Below, piece after piece: positions 1 through 7,726 of a stretch of DNA of 57,315 nt (positions within the stretch are counted from its first letter, which is position 1; the number at the start of each line of letters is the position of its first letter). Source of the stretch: JAZRUF01 sp045636205 (GTDB lineage: Bacteria > Bacillota > Clostridia > Oscillospirales > JAAYXM01). The notes beneath the pieces are model-generated. The model worked only from the letters and a program-made list of their open reading frames with translations, was not told the DNA's origin and did no database searches. A program made the translations under genes and the position numbers. The stretch spans positions 1-57,315 of the forward strand of contig JAZTXE010000058.1 of assembly GCA_045636205.1 (NCBI GenBank), given 5' to 3'.

Positions 1-1
1 G

Positions 2-34
2 AAGGGCGTCATGATCGGCTCTGTTAAAGGCTAA
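2..34 (+). CDS. 3' end of an unidentified protein (partial)
   Basis: Frame 2 reads KGVMIGSVKG and then a TAA at 32-34, followed 31 bases later by a strong hairpin. This looks like the last ten codons of a plus-strand gene that starts outside the window. Too little is left to name a family; the call rests on the open frame and the terminator placed behind it. Confidence 0.45.
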   Translation, partial: KGVMIGSVKG

Positions 35-65
35 GTTTTACTCGGAATATAATTTACTGACTTTG

Positions 66-97
66 AAAGACCGCGGATGTTTCATCCGCGGTCTTTT
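66..97 (+). terminator. Rho-independent terminator of the partial upstream gene
   Basis: A perfect 14-bp stem (66-79 with 83-96) has a TTT loop and ends in a short T run. It lies just behind the partial gene ending at 34. The A-rich left flank could also let it work weakly on the minus strand. Confidence 0.8.
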
Positions 98-103
98 GCA
101 TGC

Positions 104-130
104 AAAAAGGCGCACATCAAATGATGTGCG
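104..130 (-). terminator. Terminator of the Gfo/Idh/MocA gene
   Basis: Arms 111-118 and 123-130 (CGCACATC/GATGTGCG) pair, and on the minus strand the stem is followed by CCTTTTTG. It lies 23 bases past the oxidoreductase stop, back to back with the plus-strand terminator. Confidence 0.75.
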
Positions 131-152
131 GCTTCTGTAGCTGTTCTGTATT

Positions 153-1124
153 TTATGCGTTGTCGTCAGCAAATTTCTGAATTTCCAGAACCTGGCGCTG
201 AGACTTAAGAATATCGTCAGTGTTAAGACGAGTCTTAATGCCATTGATTTCATCGATAAGATTCTCAACCAGCGGAGCCTCTATCGCGTCAAGCTCAATA
301 ATCTCTTCCTTGTCTGTGTAAATGCGGATAACCTTTTCAGCGTAGTTAAAGCGCATCATACCTTCAAGTCCCCAAATGGTAAACTCCCAATAAGTGGGGA
401 GAGTTACATTGCATGCCGGGGATGCATAGGATACGTCTGCGGAGATAGTAAAATCGCCCATCTCGGCAACGAACTGACCGCAATCTTTAAAATGCGGATG
501 CTTGTCTGCGTATAAATTCCAAGTCTTTGCGTAATTTACCTTTGAAAGCTCCTTGCCGGTCATGTATCTGAACAGGTCAACACCGTGGATTGCAATGTCA
601 TTGATTGTTCCGCCATGGCAGCCCTCTTCAAAATACCAGCCCGGACGAGTGCCGTAAGCTAAGCAGTGCTGTGCAGTGAATGCCCCGATAGTGAGCTTTC
701 CGATTTTTCCTGCCTCAATAAGCTCTTTTGCCTTTTCGGTATAGTGAGCATAGCGCAAATCAAGCATGCACAGTACAACCAAACCGGTCTCCTTGTGCAG
801 CCTCTCAATTTCATCAAGCTCCTTTAAGTCTGTGCAAATAGGCTTGTCGCAGATAACGTGCTTACCTGCCTTGAGAGCCTGTATAACCATCTGACCGCGG
901 ATGCTGTAGTAGTCGCCGATTGCAACGACTTCTACGTTCTTATCGTTTAAAACATCCTCGTATGTAGCGTGAGTGAAGTTTACGTTATGAGTGCTTACCG
1001 CCTTGTTGCGAGCGTCCTCATTTGCTTCGTAGCAAGCTACGATGTTGGTATCCGGATTCTTTTCTGCCATTTCATATAACGTCATGATATGATAATGTCT
1101 GAATCCTGCGAATGCTATATTCAT
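153..1124 (-). CDS. Gfo/Idh/MocA family NAD(P)-dependent oxidoreductase
   Basis: This 323-residue protein has the family layout: an N-terminal Rossmann fold (about residues 1-120) and a C-terminal alpha/beta substrate domain. The nucleotide-binding loop is the degenerate AFAGFRHYH, and the EKP-type motif reads DKPICTDLKELDE, with the Lys that normally helps bind cofactor and substrate. The family oxidises or reduces sugars, inositols and related polyols; the substrate cannot be read from sequence. The ATG at 1124 has a good AAAGGAGAG site. The gene is monocistronic, with its own promoter and terminator. In the leader, TTTGACT and AGTCAAA (1138-1144, 1157-1163) can form a hairpin touching the ribosome-binding site. 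Confidence 0.85.
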   Translation of the reverse strand: MNIAFAGFRHYHIMTLYEMAEKNPDTNIVACYEANEDARNKAVSTHNVNFTHATYEDVLNDKNVEVVAIGDYYSIRGQMVIQALKAGKHVICDKPICTDLKELDEIERLHKETGLVVLCMLDLRYAHYTEKAKELIEAGKIGKLTIGAFTAQHCLAYGTRPGWYFEEGCHGGTINDIAIHGVDLFRYMTGKELSKVNYAKTWNLYADKHPHFKDCGQFVAEMGDFTISADVSYASPACNVTLPTYWEFTIWGLEGMMRFNYAEKVIRIYTDKEEIIELDAIEAPLVENLIDEINGIKTRLNTDDILKSQRQVLEIQKFADDNA

Positions 1125-1162
1125 TAATAATCTCTCCTTTGACTTTTTTATTTAGCAGTCAA

Positions 1163-1191
1163 AGTATACATGAATTTAATAATACTTTCAA
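1163..1191 (-). promoter_or_regulatory. Sigma-A promoter of the Gfo/Idh/MocA gene
   Basis: Read on the minus strand: -35 TTGAAA (1186-1191), a 17-base spacer, -10 TATACT (1163-1168). It lies about 40 bases before the start codon. Confidence 0.7.
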
Positions 1192-1247
1192 TAATTATCC
1201 TTGAAATTCGGAAGATAAGTCAATAGAAAAATTGAAAAATTAAAGTG

Positions 1248-1290
1248 AAAAAAATAAAGCCGCTGACCTGATGTGCGACCAGCGGCTTTA
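1248..1290 (-). terminator. Terminator of copA
   Basis: Eleven-bp arms TAAAGCCGCTG (1255-1265) and its complement (1280-1290) are followed on the minus strand by a T run (TTATTTTTTTC). The stem starts 10 bases after the copA stop. Confidence 0.85.
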
Positions 1291-1299
1291 ATACAATAT

Positions 1300-1500
1300 T
1301 TACTCAACGGTATAGCCTTGCGCTTCTACGGCTTTTTTCAAAACCTCCTCCGAAACATCGCGGGAGAGCTTTACCGTTGCAGTTGCGGTCTCATGGCTCG
1401 GTACTGCCTCAACAACACCGTCAATTTCCTCTAAACATTTTTTAACGCGGGCCTCGCAGTGTGGGCACATCATGCCTTGAATTTTAAGTATTTTCTCCAT
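1300..1500 (-). CDS. Possible nested CopZ-like copper chaperone from an internal start
   Basis: Inside copA, Met764 (ATG at 1498-1500) is preceded by GAAGGAG (1510-1516) with a 9-base gap, an ideal ribosome-binding site. Translation from there gives a 66-residue HMA protein starting MEKILKIQGMMCPHC, the size and fold of CopZ. A separate chaperone product from one copper ATPase gene is known in E. coli copA, made there by frameshifting; here it would come from internal initiation. The fused reading frame is intact, so both products are possible. The site may instead be the remnant of a gene fusion. Confidence 0.45.
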   Translation of the reverse strand: MEKILKIQGMMCPHCEARVKKCLEEIDGVVEAVPSHETATATVKLSRDVSEEVLKKAVEAQGYTVE

Positions 1501-3789
1501 TTCTTCATTCTCCTTCTTTTTAAATTTCATTTTTCTGTCCTTAGCAGCACTTCGGATATTTGTTAAATTAAGCCGCAGTGCATTACTTACAACACATATG
1601 CTCGATAAGCTCATTGCCGCCGCGCCGAACATCGGATTTAATTTAAGCCCGAATACGGGAATCCATACACCCGCGGCGAGCGGTATGCATATTACGTTAT
1701 AAATAAACGCCCAAAACAGGTTCTCGTAAATATTCTTAAGTGTAGCACGGCTTAAGCGGATGGCAGCAGGGATGTCCGAGAGCGTATTTTTCATTAAAAC
1801 AATATCCGCCGCATCTATCGCAATATCAGTTCCCGCACCGATTGCAATGCCTATGTCCGCGCTTGCCAGTGCGGGGGCATCGTTTATTCCGTCACCCACC
1901 ATCGCGCATTTTCCGCGTGCTTTAAGCTCGCGGATAATGCGCTCTTTGTCGTCGGGCAGAACACCTGCATATACTTCATCAACACCTGTAATCTCCTTTA
2001 CCGCGGCGGCGGTCCTCTCATTGTCACCGGTGAGCATTACAACATGTATCCCCATATTTTGAAGCTCTCGTATTGCCTCGGGGCTCGAGGGCTTTATTGT
2101 GTCAAACACAGCTATTATGCCAATAAGTGAATCGCCCTTTGCAAAGAAAAGGGGAGTTTTTCCTTGGGCAGTCAATGTATCATACGCAGTCTTCATTTCG
2201 GCGGGGATTTTAATTTTTTCAGAAATGAATTTAAAGCTCCCGCCTGAAATTTCCGCACCGTCAATTACCGCGCTCAATCCGTTTCCGGGCAGGACTTTAA
2301 AATCTGTACTTTCTTTAGGTTCACAAGCTTGCTTCTCCGCTTCCTTTACCACCGCTTGCGCAAGCGGATGCTCGCTTTTAACCTCAAGCGAATATGCAAG
2401 CCTTAAAAGTTCGTCTGCGGAAAAACCATCCGCAGGCAATATATCCGTTACCTCGGGCTCACCTTTTGTTATGGTTCCGGTTTTGTCCAGTGCTACAATA
2501 CGCGTCTTTCCGGCAGCTTCAAGTGCAGCGGCGGTTTTAAATAAAATTCCCGATTTTGCACCCACACCGTTACCCACCATAATGGCAACCGGTGTTGCAA
2601 GCCCGAGCGCGCAAGGACAGCTTATTACTAAAACCGAAATACTGCGCGCCAAAGCAAAACCTACGCTCTCACCCAAAACTAACCATACAATGAGTGTTAT
2701 CATCGCAATCCCGATAACTATCGGCACAAAAACACCCGATACCTTGTCCGCCGCCTTGGCAATAGGTGCCTTGCTCGCGGCGGCATCGCTTACCATTTGA
2801 ATTATCCTGGAGAGGAGAGTGTCTTCGCCAACTTTGGTCGCGCGGCATTTAATGTAACCGGACGTATTTACTGTCGCTGCGGAAACCAAATCGCCCACAT
2901 CCTTGTCAACCGGGATGCTTTCACCTGTGAGCGCAGATTCGTTTATCGAACATTGTCCTTCTATGATAACACCGTCAGCAGGTATGCTCATGCCGGGTTT
3001 TACTATGAAAATATCCCCGACTTTAATCTCATCTGCAGGTATTTCCTTTTCCACACCATCCACTGAAACTAAGGCTGCCTTCGGTGCAAGGTTTACAAGC
3101 CCCTTAAGCGCACTTGTCGTCTTACCCTTGGAACGTGCTTCGAGCATTTTGCCAACGGTTATTAAAACAAGAATCATCGCGGCGGACTCAAAGTAAAATT
3201 CGTGCATATATGACATAACCGCTTGTACGTCGCCTGTGAGCGCAAAATCCGTCATCGCAAACAGCGCGTAAACGCTGTAAATAAATGATGCTCCCGAGCC
3301 TAAAGCGACGAGCGTATCCATATTTGGTGCACGTTTTGCAAGGCCTTTAAAACCGTTTACAAAAAACTTTTTATTTATAACCATTATAGCTGCCGCAAGA
3401 AGCATCTGCGTTATGCCGATTGCAATGTAATTTCCGTCAAAAAAGGCGGGCATGGGGAGCTTTAGCATATGCCCCATGGAAAAGTACATGAGCAAAATAA
3501 GAAAACCCAGCGAGGAAAAAAGCCGCCGCTTTAAATGCGGACCTTCTTTGTCCTCAAAAGAATCATCACCTGACTTTGCTTTGCGGTCAATTCCTTTCTC
3601 CGCTGCACCGTAGCCTGCCCTCTCCACTGCTGCGATAACTTCCTCAGGCGAAACTGTGCCGTCAACACTCATGGAATTCGTAAGAAGATTTACCGAGCAA
3701 GCGTCCACTCCGTCAAGTGCACACACTGCTTTTTCCACACGTGCACTGCATGCCGCACAGCTCATCCCGGTTACTGTAAATTGCCTCAT
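1300..3789 (-). CDS. copA: Copper-translocating P-type ATPase with N- and C-terminal HMA domains
   Basis: This P1B-1 ATPase of 829 residues exports Cu(I) across the membrane. Visible in order: N-terminal HMA domain with GMSCAAC (8-14), membrane segments from about 90, actuator TGES (288-291), membrane CPC metal site (391-393), phosphorylated DKTGT (435-439), SEHP (472-475), and GDGINDAP (632-639). After the last membrane helix a charged linker leads to a second HMA domain with MCPHC (774-778). A terminal HMA at both ends is unusual, and the last 66 residues look like a complete CopZ chaperone with its own start (listed separately). The gene has its own promoter and terminator. The call as a copper pump is firm; which ion it exports in vivo is family inference. 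Confidence 0.95.
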   Translation of the reverse strand: MRQFTVTGMSCAACSARVEKAVCALDGVDACSVNLLTNSMSVDGTVSPEEVIAAVERAGYGAAEKGIDRKAKSGDDSFEDKEGPHLKRRLFSSLGFLILLMYFSMGHMLKLPMPAFFDGNYIAIGITQMLLAAAIMVINKKFFVNGFKGLAKRAPNMDTLVALGSGASFIYSVYALFAMTDFALTGDVQAVMSYMHEFYFESAAMILVLITVGKMLEARSKGKTTSALKGLVNLAPKAALVSVDGVEKEIPADEIKVGDIFIVKPGMSIPADGVIIEGQCSINESALTGESIPVDKDVGDLVSAATVNTSGYIKCRATKVGEDTLLSRIIQMVSDAAASKAPIAKAADKVSGVFVPIVIGIAMITLIVWLVLGESVGFALARSISVLVISCPCALGLATPVAIMVGNGVGAKSGILFKTAAALEAAGKTRIVALDKTGTITKGEPEVTDILPADGFSADELLRLAYSLEVKSEHPLAQAVVKEAEKQACEPKESTDFKVLPGNGLSAVIDGAEISGGSFKFISEKIKIPAEMKTAYDTLTAQGKTPLFFAKGDSLIGIIAVFDTIKPSSPEAIRELQNMGIHVVMLTGDNERTAAAVKEITGVDEVYAGVLPDDKERIIRELKARGKCAMVGDGINDAPALASADIGIAIGAGTDIAIDAADIVLMKNTLSDIPAAIRLSRATLKNIYENLFWAFIYNVICIPLAAGVWIPVFGLKLNPMFGAAAMSLSSICVVSNALRLNLTNIRSAAKDRKMKFKKKENEEMEKILKIQGMMCPHCEARVKKCLEEIDGVVEAVPSHETATATVKLSRDVSEEVLKKAVEAQGYTVE

Positions 3790-3852
3790 ATTAAACCATC
3801 CCTACTTGCAATATTCCTGTAAGCTCCTCAAACGTTTCTTAAATACAATCAT

Positions 3853-3881
3853 ATTATACTCAAAAAAGCACAGTTTGTATA
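3853..3881 (-). promoter_or_regulatory. Candidate copA promoter
   Basis: Minus strand: -35 TATACA (3876-3881), 17-base spacer, -10 TATAAT (3853-3858), about 64 bases before the copA ATG. The -10 is perfect and the -35 matches four of six. I see no clear CsoR or CopY operator. Confidence 0.55.
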
Positions 3882-3884
3882 GAA

Positions 3885-4250
3885 CTATATCACGCTTATG
3901 AGTACAAAGCCTTTTAGCGGCTCAGGGATGTCATTTACGAGACAAAGACTCAGCGATGCACTTTTTGCCATGTCAGATAGAAAGATGACCGCACTGCCGC
4001 ATGGGTTGTTGCCCAAATCCCGCGTGGCGGGTATTTCGCGCTTGTTGAGGAAAAGTGCTGGACATGCATCCGGACTTTTGCAATTGGCTCTGTAGCAGAC
4101 AAAAAATGTTCCCTGGGAGCGGATGTCTATGTGCTCGGGATGTACTAAAACCAAATCCGGCAGTCCGTGCGGGATGTCGGAAAATTCTGCAATTGGGCTC
4201 TCCTTGGTGTTTGCGTAAAACGGAACAAGCGCGAAGCGGTCAGGCGGCAT
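3885..4250 (-). CDS. Small protein of unknown function, possibly a BclA-like jelly-roll surface protein
   Basis: No confident family match. The frame gives about 121 residues from ATG 4250 (124 from GTG 4259). The ATG is preferred because AAAGGA lies 11 bases before it and only 2 before the GTG. The second half alternates hydrophobic strands and turns: GTFFVCYRANC, then a small strand with LFLNKREIPATR, then GSAVIFLSDMAKSASLSLCLVND. This order resembles the C-terminal jelly-roll of exosporium and BclA-like proteins (inference). It has no signal peptide or membrane segment and contains five cysteines. It follows the glycosyltransferase gene on the same strand, so the two may be co-transcribed. 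A 14-bp inverted repeat covers its start. Confidence 0.45.
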   Translation of the reverse strand: MPPDRFALVPFYANTKESPIAEFSDIPHGLPDLVLVHPEHIDIRSQGTFFVCYRANCKSPDACPALFLNKREIPATRDLGNNPCGSAVIFLSDMAKSASLSLCLVNDIPEPLKGFVLISVI

Positions 4251-4295
4251 AAAATACACATTCCTTTCTCAGTGTGATTAATGTATTTTATGCCG
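4245..4295. repeat. 14-bp perfect inverted repeat around a start codon
   Basis: CGGCATAAAATACA (4245-4258) and its exact complement (4282-4295) flank a 23-base loop. The loop holds the GAGAAAGGA ribosome-binding site of the small gene ending at 3885, and one arm covers its start codon. In mRNA this would be a stem with the ribosome-binding site in the loop. Confidence 0.7.
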
Positions 4296-4318
4296 TTGCC
4301 GTGTTTGGTGCCACCGTA

Positions 4319-5383
4319 TTAAAATGATGAAAAATATGCCTCGTTATGTATTACTGCAGGATCAGTTGGTTTGCATGATGCCGCCTTTTGATGATAAAGG
4401 CGCGCGTTGGGAATATCCCCTAAACGGTCATAGCAAACGCAAAGCTGAAGATAGGGTATAAAGTCATAGCAGTCGGGGAGAACAAAAGCTCCTGAGTTGT
4501 CACTTCTCGGCAGGGTAGTAGCAAGGCGATACCAGAATATAGCCGTGTTATAGTCGCGGATGTTGAAAAAATATTCGCCTATATCGCAGCAAATCTCCGC
4601 GCGCGGCGGTGCGACAGAAAAACTTTTAAGAAGTGCATCAATCGCCTTTTTACTTTGGTTTAAGGAAAGATAAACCCGATAAAGCATTCGGCAAGCCTCA
4701 ATGCGGTTTTCAATCCACGCGGAAGCGTCATTGATTACATTAAAAAAATACTCTGCGGCTTGACAGTAACAGCCGGTGTAATAGAGTTCGCGCGCATAGT
4801 AGAATGTCTCACGCGGGGATAGCTCAATTCCGTCGCTTAGCAGTTTTTCAAAAATGCGCAGGTTTCGTCCGGGCTCCGGATTCCTTTCCTTGCGATGGAG
4901 TATTGCCGCGTCTAAATACTCAATTTGACCGCGCGGAGTAATGGCTTCGTGTACCGCACCCGACCAGGTAAAATCCGCACTGCGCTTTAAAAGCCGTTCT
5001 CTGTAGTAGGTGAAGGTAGGTGAACCTGAAGCGTCAAATTCCGTGTGGTACCGGAGCATCACAACGTCGGGCGAGCTTTCGGAGTCTTTCCATGCAATGA
5101 GCTTTTTAACGTCTTCGGGCAATATGACATCATCAGCATCAATCCACATCTGGTAATCCATTTTAGCCTTTGAGAAGGCAAAATTACGTGCCTTTGAGAA
5201 ATCATCCTGCCAGCTGAAATTGAAGATTAAATCCGTAAACTCGCGCGCCTTTTCTACGGTTTTATCGTTTGAGCCCGTATCAACTATAATTATCTCATCT
5301 GCAAGCTCCTGCACGCAGCTGAGTGCGCGCGGCAAAACGTCCTCCTCATCCTTTACTATCATGCATAGACTTATTGTTTTCAC
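4319..5383 (-). CDS. Family 2 glycosyltransferase with C-terminal TPR repeats
   Basis: 354 residues, GTG start behind AGGCGGTG. The N-terminal GT-A domain opens MKTISLCMIVKDEEDVLPRA, followed by the nucleotide-sugar region IIIVDTGSNDKT and the metal-binding WIDADD motif (DxD-like) near residue 80. From about residue 185 the chain is all helical with TPR-like repeats (FYYARELYYTG, AIDALLKSF, AIFWYRLA). The arrangement matches the SunS/WaaE-like GT2-TPR proteins that glycosylate peptides or cell-surface polymers. The acceptor cannot be read from sequence. It follows glmS, which makes hexosamine precursor, but sits behind the glmS terminator. The small surface-like protein downstream is a possible partner (inference). 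Confidence 0.85.
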   Translation of the reverse strand: MKTISLCMIVKDEEDVLPRALSCVQELADEIIIVDTGSNDKTVEKAREFTDLIFNFSWQDDFSKARNFAFSKAKMDYQMWIDADDVILPEDVKKLIAWKDSESSPDVVMLRYHTEFDASGSPTFTYYRERLLKRSADFTWSGAVHEAITPRGQIEYLDAAILHRKERNPEPGRNLRIFEKLLSDGIELSPRETFYYARELYYTGCYCQAAEYFFNVINDASAWIENRIEACRMLYRVYLSLNQSKKAIDALLKSFSVAPPRAEICCDIGEYFFNIRDYNTAIFWYRLATTLPRSDNSGAFVLPDCYDFIPYLQLCVCYDRLGDIPNARLYHQKAASCKPTDPAVIHNEAYFSSF

Positions 5384-5453
5384 TTTGCGTCACCGCCTCT
5401 TTTTTCATAGTACTAAATTCTATGCGAAAAAATCCGCGGATATATTTGATTGA

Positions 5454-5492
5454 GAAAAAATCCCCATGCAGAGCATAAAGCCTGCATGGGGA
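5454..5492 (-). terminator. Terminator of glmS
   Basis: Eleven-bp arms TCCCCATGCAG (5461-5471) and complement (5482-5492), followed on the minus strand by TTTTTT. It starts 8 bases after the glmS stop. Confidence 0.9.
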
Positions 5493-5500
5493 CTGCTGCG

Positions 5501-7330
5501 CTATTCTACTGTAACGGATTTTGCCAGATTTCGCGGTTTATCCACATCACATCCGCGTTCAACTGCTATATAATACGAAAGCAGTTGTAAAGCTATAACT
5601 GATTGGGTGGGTGAAAAGATTTCCTCGCATTCCGGAATTTCAAGAACATAGTCTGCAATTTCTTCAAACATTTTTGAATGCTGCTTAAAGACAATTGCAA
5701 AAACTTTTCCACCGCGCGCCTTTACCTCTTTTATATTTGAAATCATCTTTTCTATAAGTGAGCTTTGCGTTGCAAGGGCTACAATAAGAGAGTTATTTTC
5801 AACAAGTGCTATTGTGCCATGCTTTAGCTCACCGGCAGCATATGCTTCGCTGCGTATGTAAGAGATTTCTTTCAGCTTTAAAGAACCTTCCATTGCTACC
5901 GCGTAATCCACACCGCGACCGATAAAAAAGATGTCCTTTAAATTATGAAAGATAGAAGCGTAGTATTGAAGCTGCGGCTTGTTTTTTAGCATATCATCTG
6001 CATATATATCAAGCTTTAATATTGCATCGGAAAGCTCCTTGGCACGTTGCGCCGAAATCCTTTTTTGCGAAAGCCCAAGCTTTACGGCTATCAAATAAAT
6101 AAGGCTCAATTGAGTTGAATACGCTTTAGTTGTGGCAACTGCAATTTCAGGGCCTGCCCAGGTGTAAAGAACGTAATCGGCTTCGCGCGCAATTGTGCTT
6201 CCTACAACATTCACTATTGCCAAGACCGGAACGCCGTGTCTCTTAGCTTCGCGCAGGGCTGCCAAAGTATCCGCGGTCTCGCCCGATTGGCTTATTATAA
6301 TGCATAGATCGTCCTTGTCAAGAATCGGTGAACGATACCGAAACTCAGAAGCCAAATCCCATTCAACCGGGACGCGGGCAAGCTGTTCGATAAGATATTT
6401 TCCCACCATTCCGACATGTGCCGCACTTCCACAGGCAACAATATGAATGCGTTTGCGCTCGCGCAGAAAATCATCCGTAATTCCCGCGTCATTAAATGTA
6501 ATAAAGCCGTCTCTGATGCGCGGACTTACAGTATCGCGTATCGCCTTTGGCTGCTCGAAAATTTCCTTTAGCATAAAATGTTCATAACCGCATTTCTCGG
6601 CAGCTTGGATATTCCAGTCAACCGTGAAGGGCTCTTTGGAAATCAATTCGCCGTCAACACCGAATATCTGAATATGCTCAGAAGTCAGGCACGCTATCTC
6701 TTCGTCCTCAAGAAGAATATACCTGTCAGTATACTCAAGAACGGCAGGGATGTCCGATGCGATAAAATTCTCTCCGCTTCCTATGCCTATTACCAAAGGA
6801 CTGTCATGCCGAGTGGCTATTATTTCCCCTGGCTTATCCGCACACAAAATCCCAAGCGCATATGAGCCTTTCAGCCTGGAAGTGACCTTGGAAACCGTTT
6901 GGACTATATCGCCGTTATAATAGTAGTCCATAAGATGAGCGATAACTTCAGTATCAGTATCTGAAAGGAAACGGTATCCGCGGCTGATAAGCTTTTCTTT
7001 TAAGTCGGCATAATTTTCTATTATGCCATTGTGAACAACCGCTATGTGACCGCTACCGCTTAAATGCGGATGGGAATTGAGATCTGTGGGTTCGCCGTGC
7101 GTTGCCCACCGAGTATGCCCGATTCCGCAATGAGTATCCGGAAAATTCTCCTGAGCAACTCTTTCCTCTAAAACATCAAGCCGACCTTTAGTTTTTACAA
7201 CCTGAATGTCATTTTCGCCAAAAAAAGCGATACCTGCGGAGTCATACCCACGATACTCCAGTTTTTTCAATCCGTTAAGCAAAACCGACAGCGCACTGCG
7301 CGAACCGGTAAATCCTACGATTCCGCACAT
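5501..7330 (-). CDS. glmS: Glutamine-fructose-6-phosphate aminotransferase (isomerising)
   Basis: 609 residues, full length for GlmS. It makes glucosamine-6-phosphate from fructose-6-phosphate and glutamine, the entry to UDP-GlcNAc and peptidoglycan. The N-terminus MCGIVGF exposes Cys2 as the glutamine-hydrolysing nucleophile after Met removal; GHTRWATHG and HNGI belong to the glutaminase domain. Two SIS sugar-isomerase domains follow (GSAAHVG, SQSGETADT, then GRGVDYAVAMEGSLKLKE), and the chain ends in the family signature DKPRNLAKSVTVE. The start is fixed by the catalytic Cys and a GGAGG site. Expression is very likely controlled by the ribozyme directly upstream. Confidence 0.98.
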   Translation of the reverse strand: MCGIVGFTGSRSALSVLLNGLKKLEYRGYDSAGIAFFGENDIQVVKTKGRLDVLEERVAQENFPDTHCGIGHTRWATHGEPTDLNSHPHLSGSGHIAVVHNGIIENYADLKEKLISRGYRFLSDTDTEVIAHLMDYYYNGDIVQTVSKVTSRLKGSYALGILCADKPGEIIATRHDSPLVIGIGSGENFIASDIPAVLEYTDRYILLEDEEIACLTSEHIQIFGVDGELISKEPFTVDWNIQAAEKCGYEHFMLKEIFEQPKAIRDTVSPRIRDGFITFNDAGITDDFLRERKRIHIVACGSAAHVGMVGKYLIEQLARVPVEWDLASEFRYRSPILDKDDLCIIISQSGETADTLAALREAKRHGVPVLAIVNVVGSTIAREADYVLYTWAGPEIAVATTKAYSTQLSLIYLIAVKLGLSQKRISAQRAKELSDAILKLDIYADDMLKNKPQLQYYASIFHNLKDIFFIGRGVDYAVAMEGSLKLKEISYIRSEAYAAGELKHGTIALVENNSLIVALATQSSLIEKMISNIKEVKARGGKVFAIVFKQHSKMFEEIADYVLEIPECEEIFSPTQSVIALQLLSYYIAVERGCDVDKPRNLAKSVTVE

Positions 7331-7364
7331 GATTTTAAAACCTCCGTAAATAAAAAGTTTAAAA

Positions 7365-7549
7365 CGTGCACCTCAGCTTTGAGTTTGAAAATCGCCGCAG
7401 ATATGCCATTTGTCCCCACGGTTACCCATGGTATTTGAGGCATATCCGTTTCAACCCGCGGCGCGGTAGGTTGGGAGGCGTCCGCCGAAAACAGTTCGAT
7501 AACCTCCATCCTCGTCAACCGCAAGAAAAATCTTGCGGTTCTGGCGCTT
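7365..7549 (-). ncRNA. glmS ribozyme: glmS ribozyme (glucosamine-6-phosphate-activated self-cleaving riboswitch)
   Basis: Minus strand from 7549 reads A, then the cleavage-site AGCGCC (7548-7543), then P1 arms AACCGCAAGA/TCTTGCGGTT, then the conserved GACGAGGATGGAGG and TATCGAA, then TTCGGCGGACGCCTCCC, and finally GTAACCGTGGGGACAAATGG before a closing GAGGTGCACG. These are the conserved core blocks in the right order. Cleavage is expected between 7548 and 7547. The known mechanism: glucosamine-6-phosphate acts as cofactor, the mRNA cuts itself and is degraded. It ends about 35 bases before the glmS ATG. Confidence 0.96.
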
Positions 7550-7634
7550 TAATTATTCAATTTTTCGATTCATAGGTTTTTCCCACGTCCCTTCAATTTC
7601 TTTAATCTATCTCCACTGAGGAACACCGCTATAA

Positions 7635-7664
7635 ATTATACATTACAGCATATGTTGAGTGCAA
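7635..7664 (-). promoter_or_regulatory. Candidate glmS promoter
   Basis: Minus strand: -35 TTGCAC (7659-7664), 18-base spacer, -10 TATAAT (7635-7640), about 85 bases before the ribozyme. The leader between (7550-7628) shows no other structure I can support. Confidence 0.5.
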
Positions 7665-7673
7665 GTGGGAATT

Positions 7674-7712
7674 TAAATAAAAATAAACGGATGCGGCATT
7701 ACGCACCCGTTT
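7674..7712 (-). terminator. Terminator of the HAD gene
   Basis: Arms 7685-7695 and 7702-7712 pair over 11 bp with one G-U on the minus strand, followed by TTATTTTTATTT. It starts 15 bases after the stop. Confidence 0.8.
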
Positions 7713-7726
7713 ACTGCATAAATGAT

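Noticed and set aside
2099..2800. 233-codon plus-strand frame inside copA
   Set aside because: Antisense shadow of the ATPase gene; no recognisable domain and no start site.
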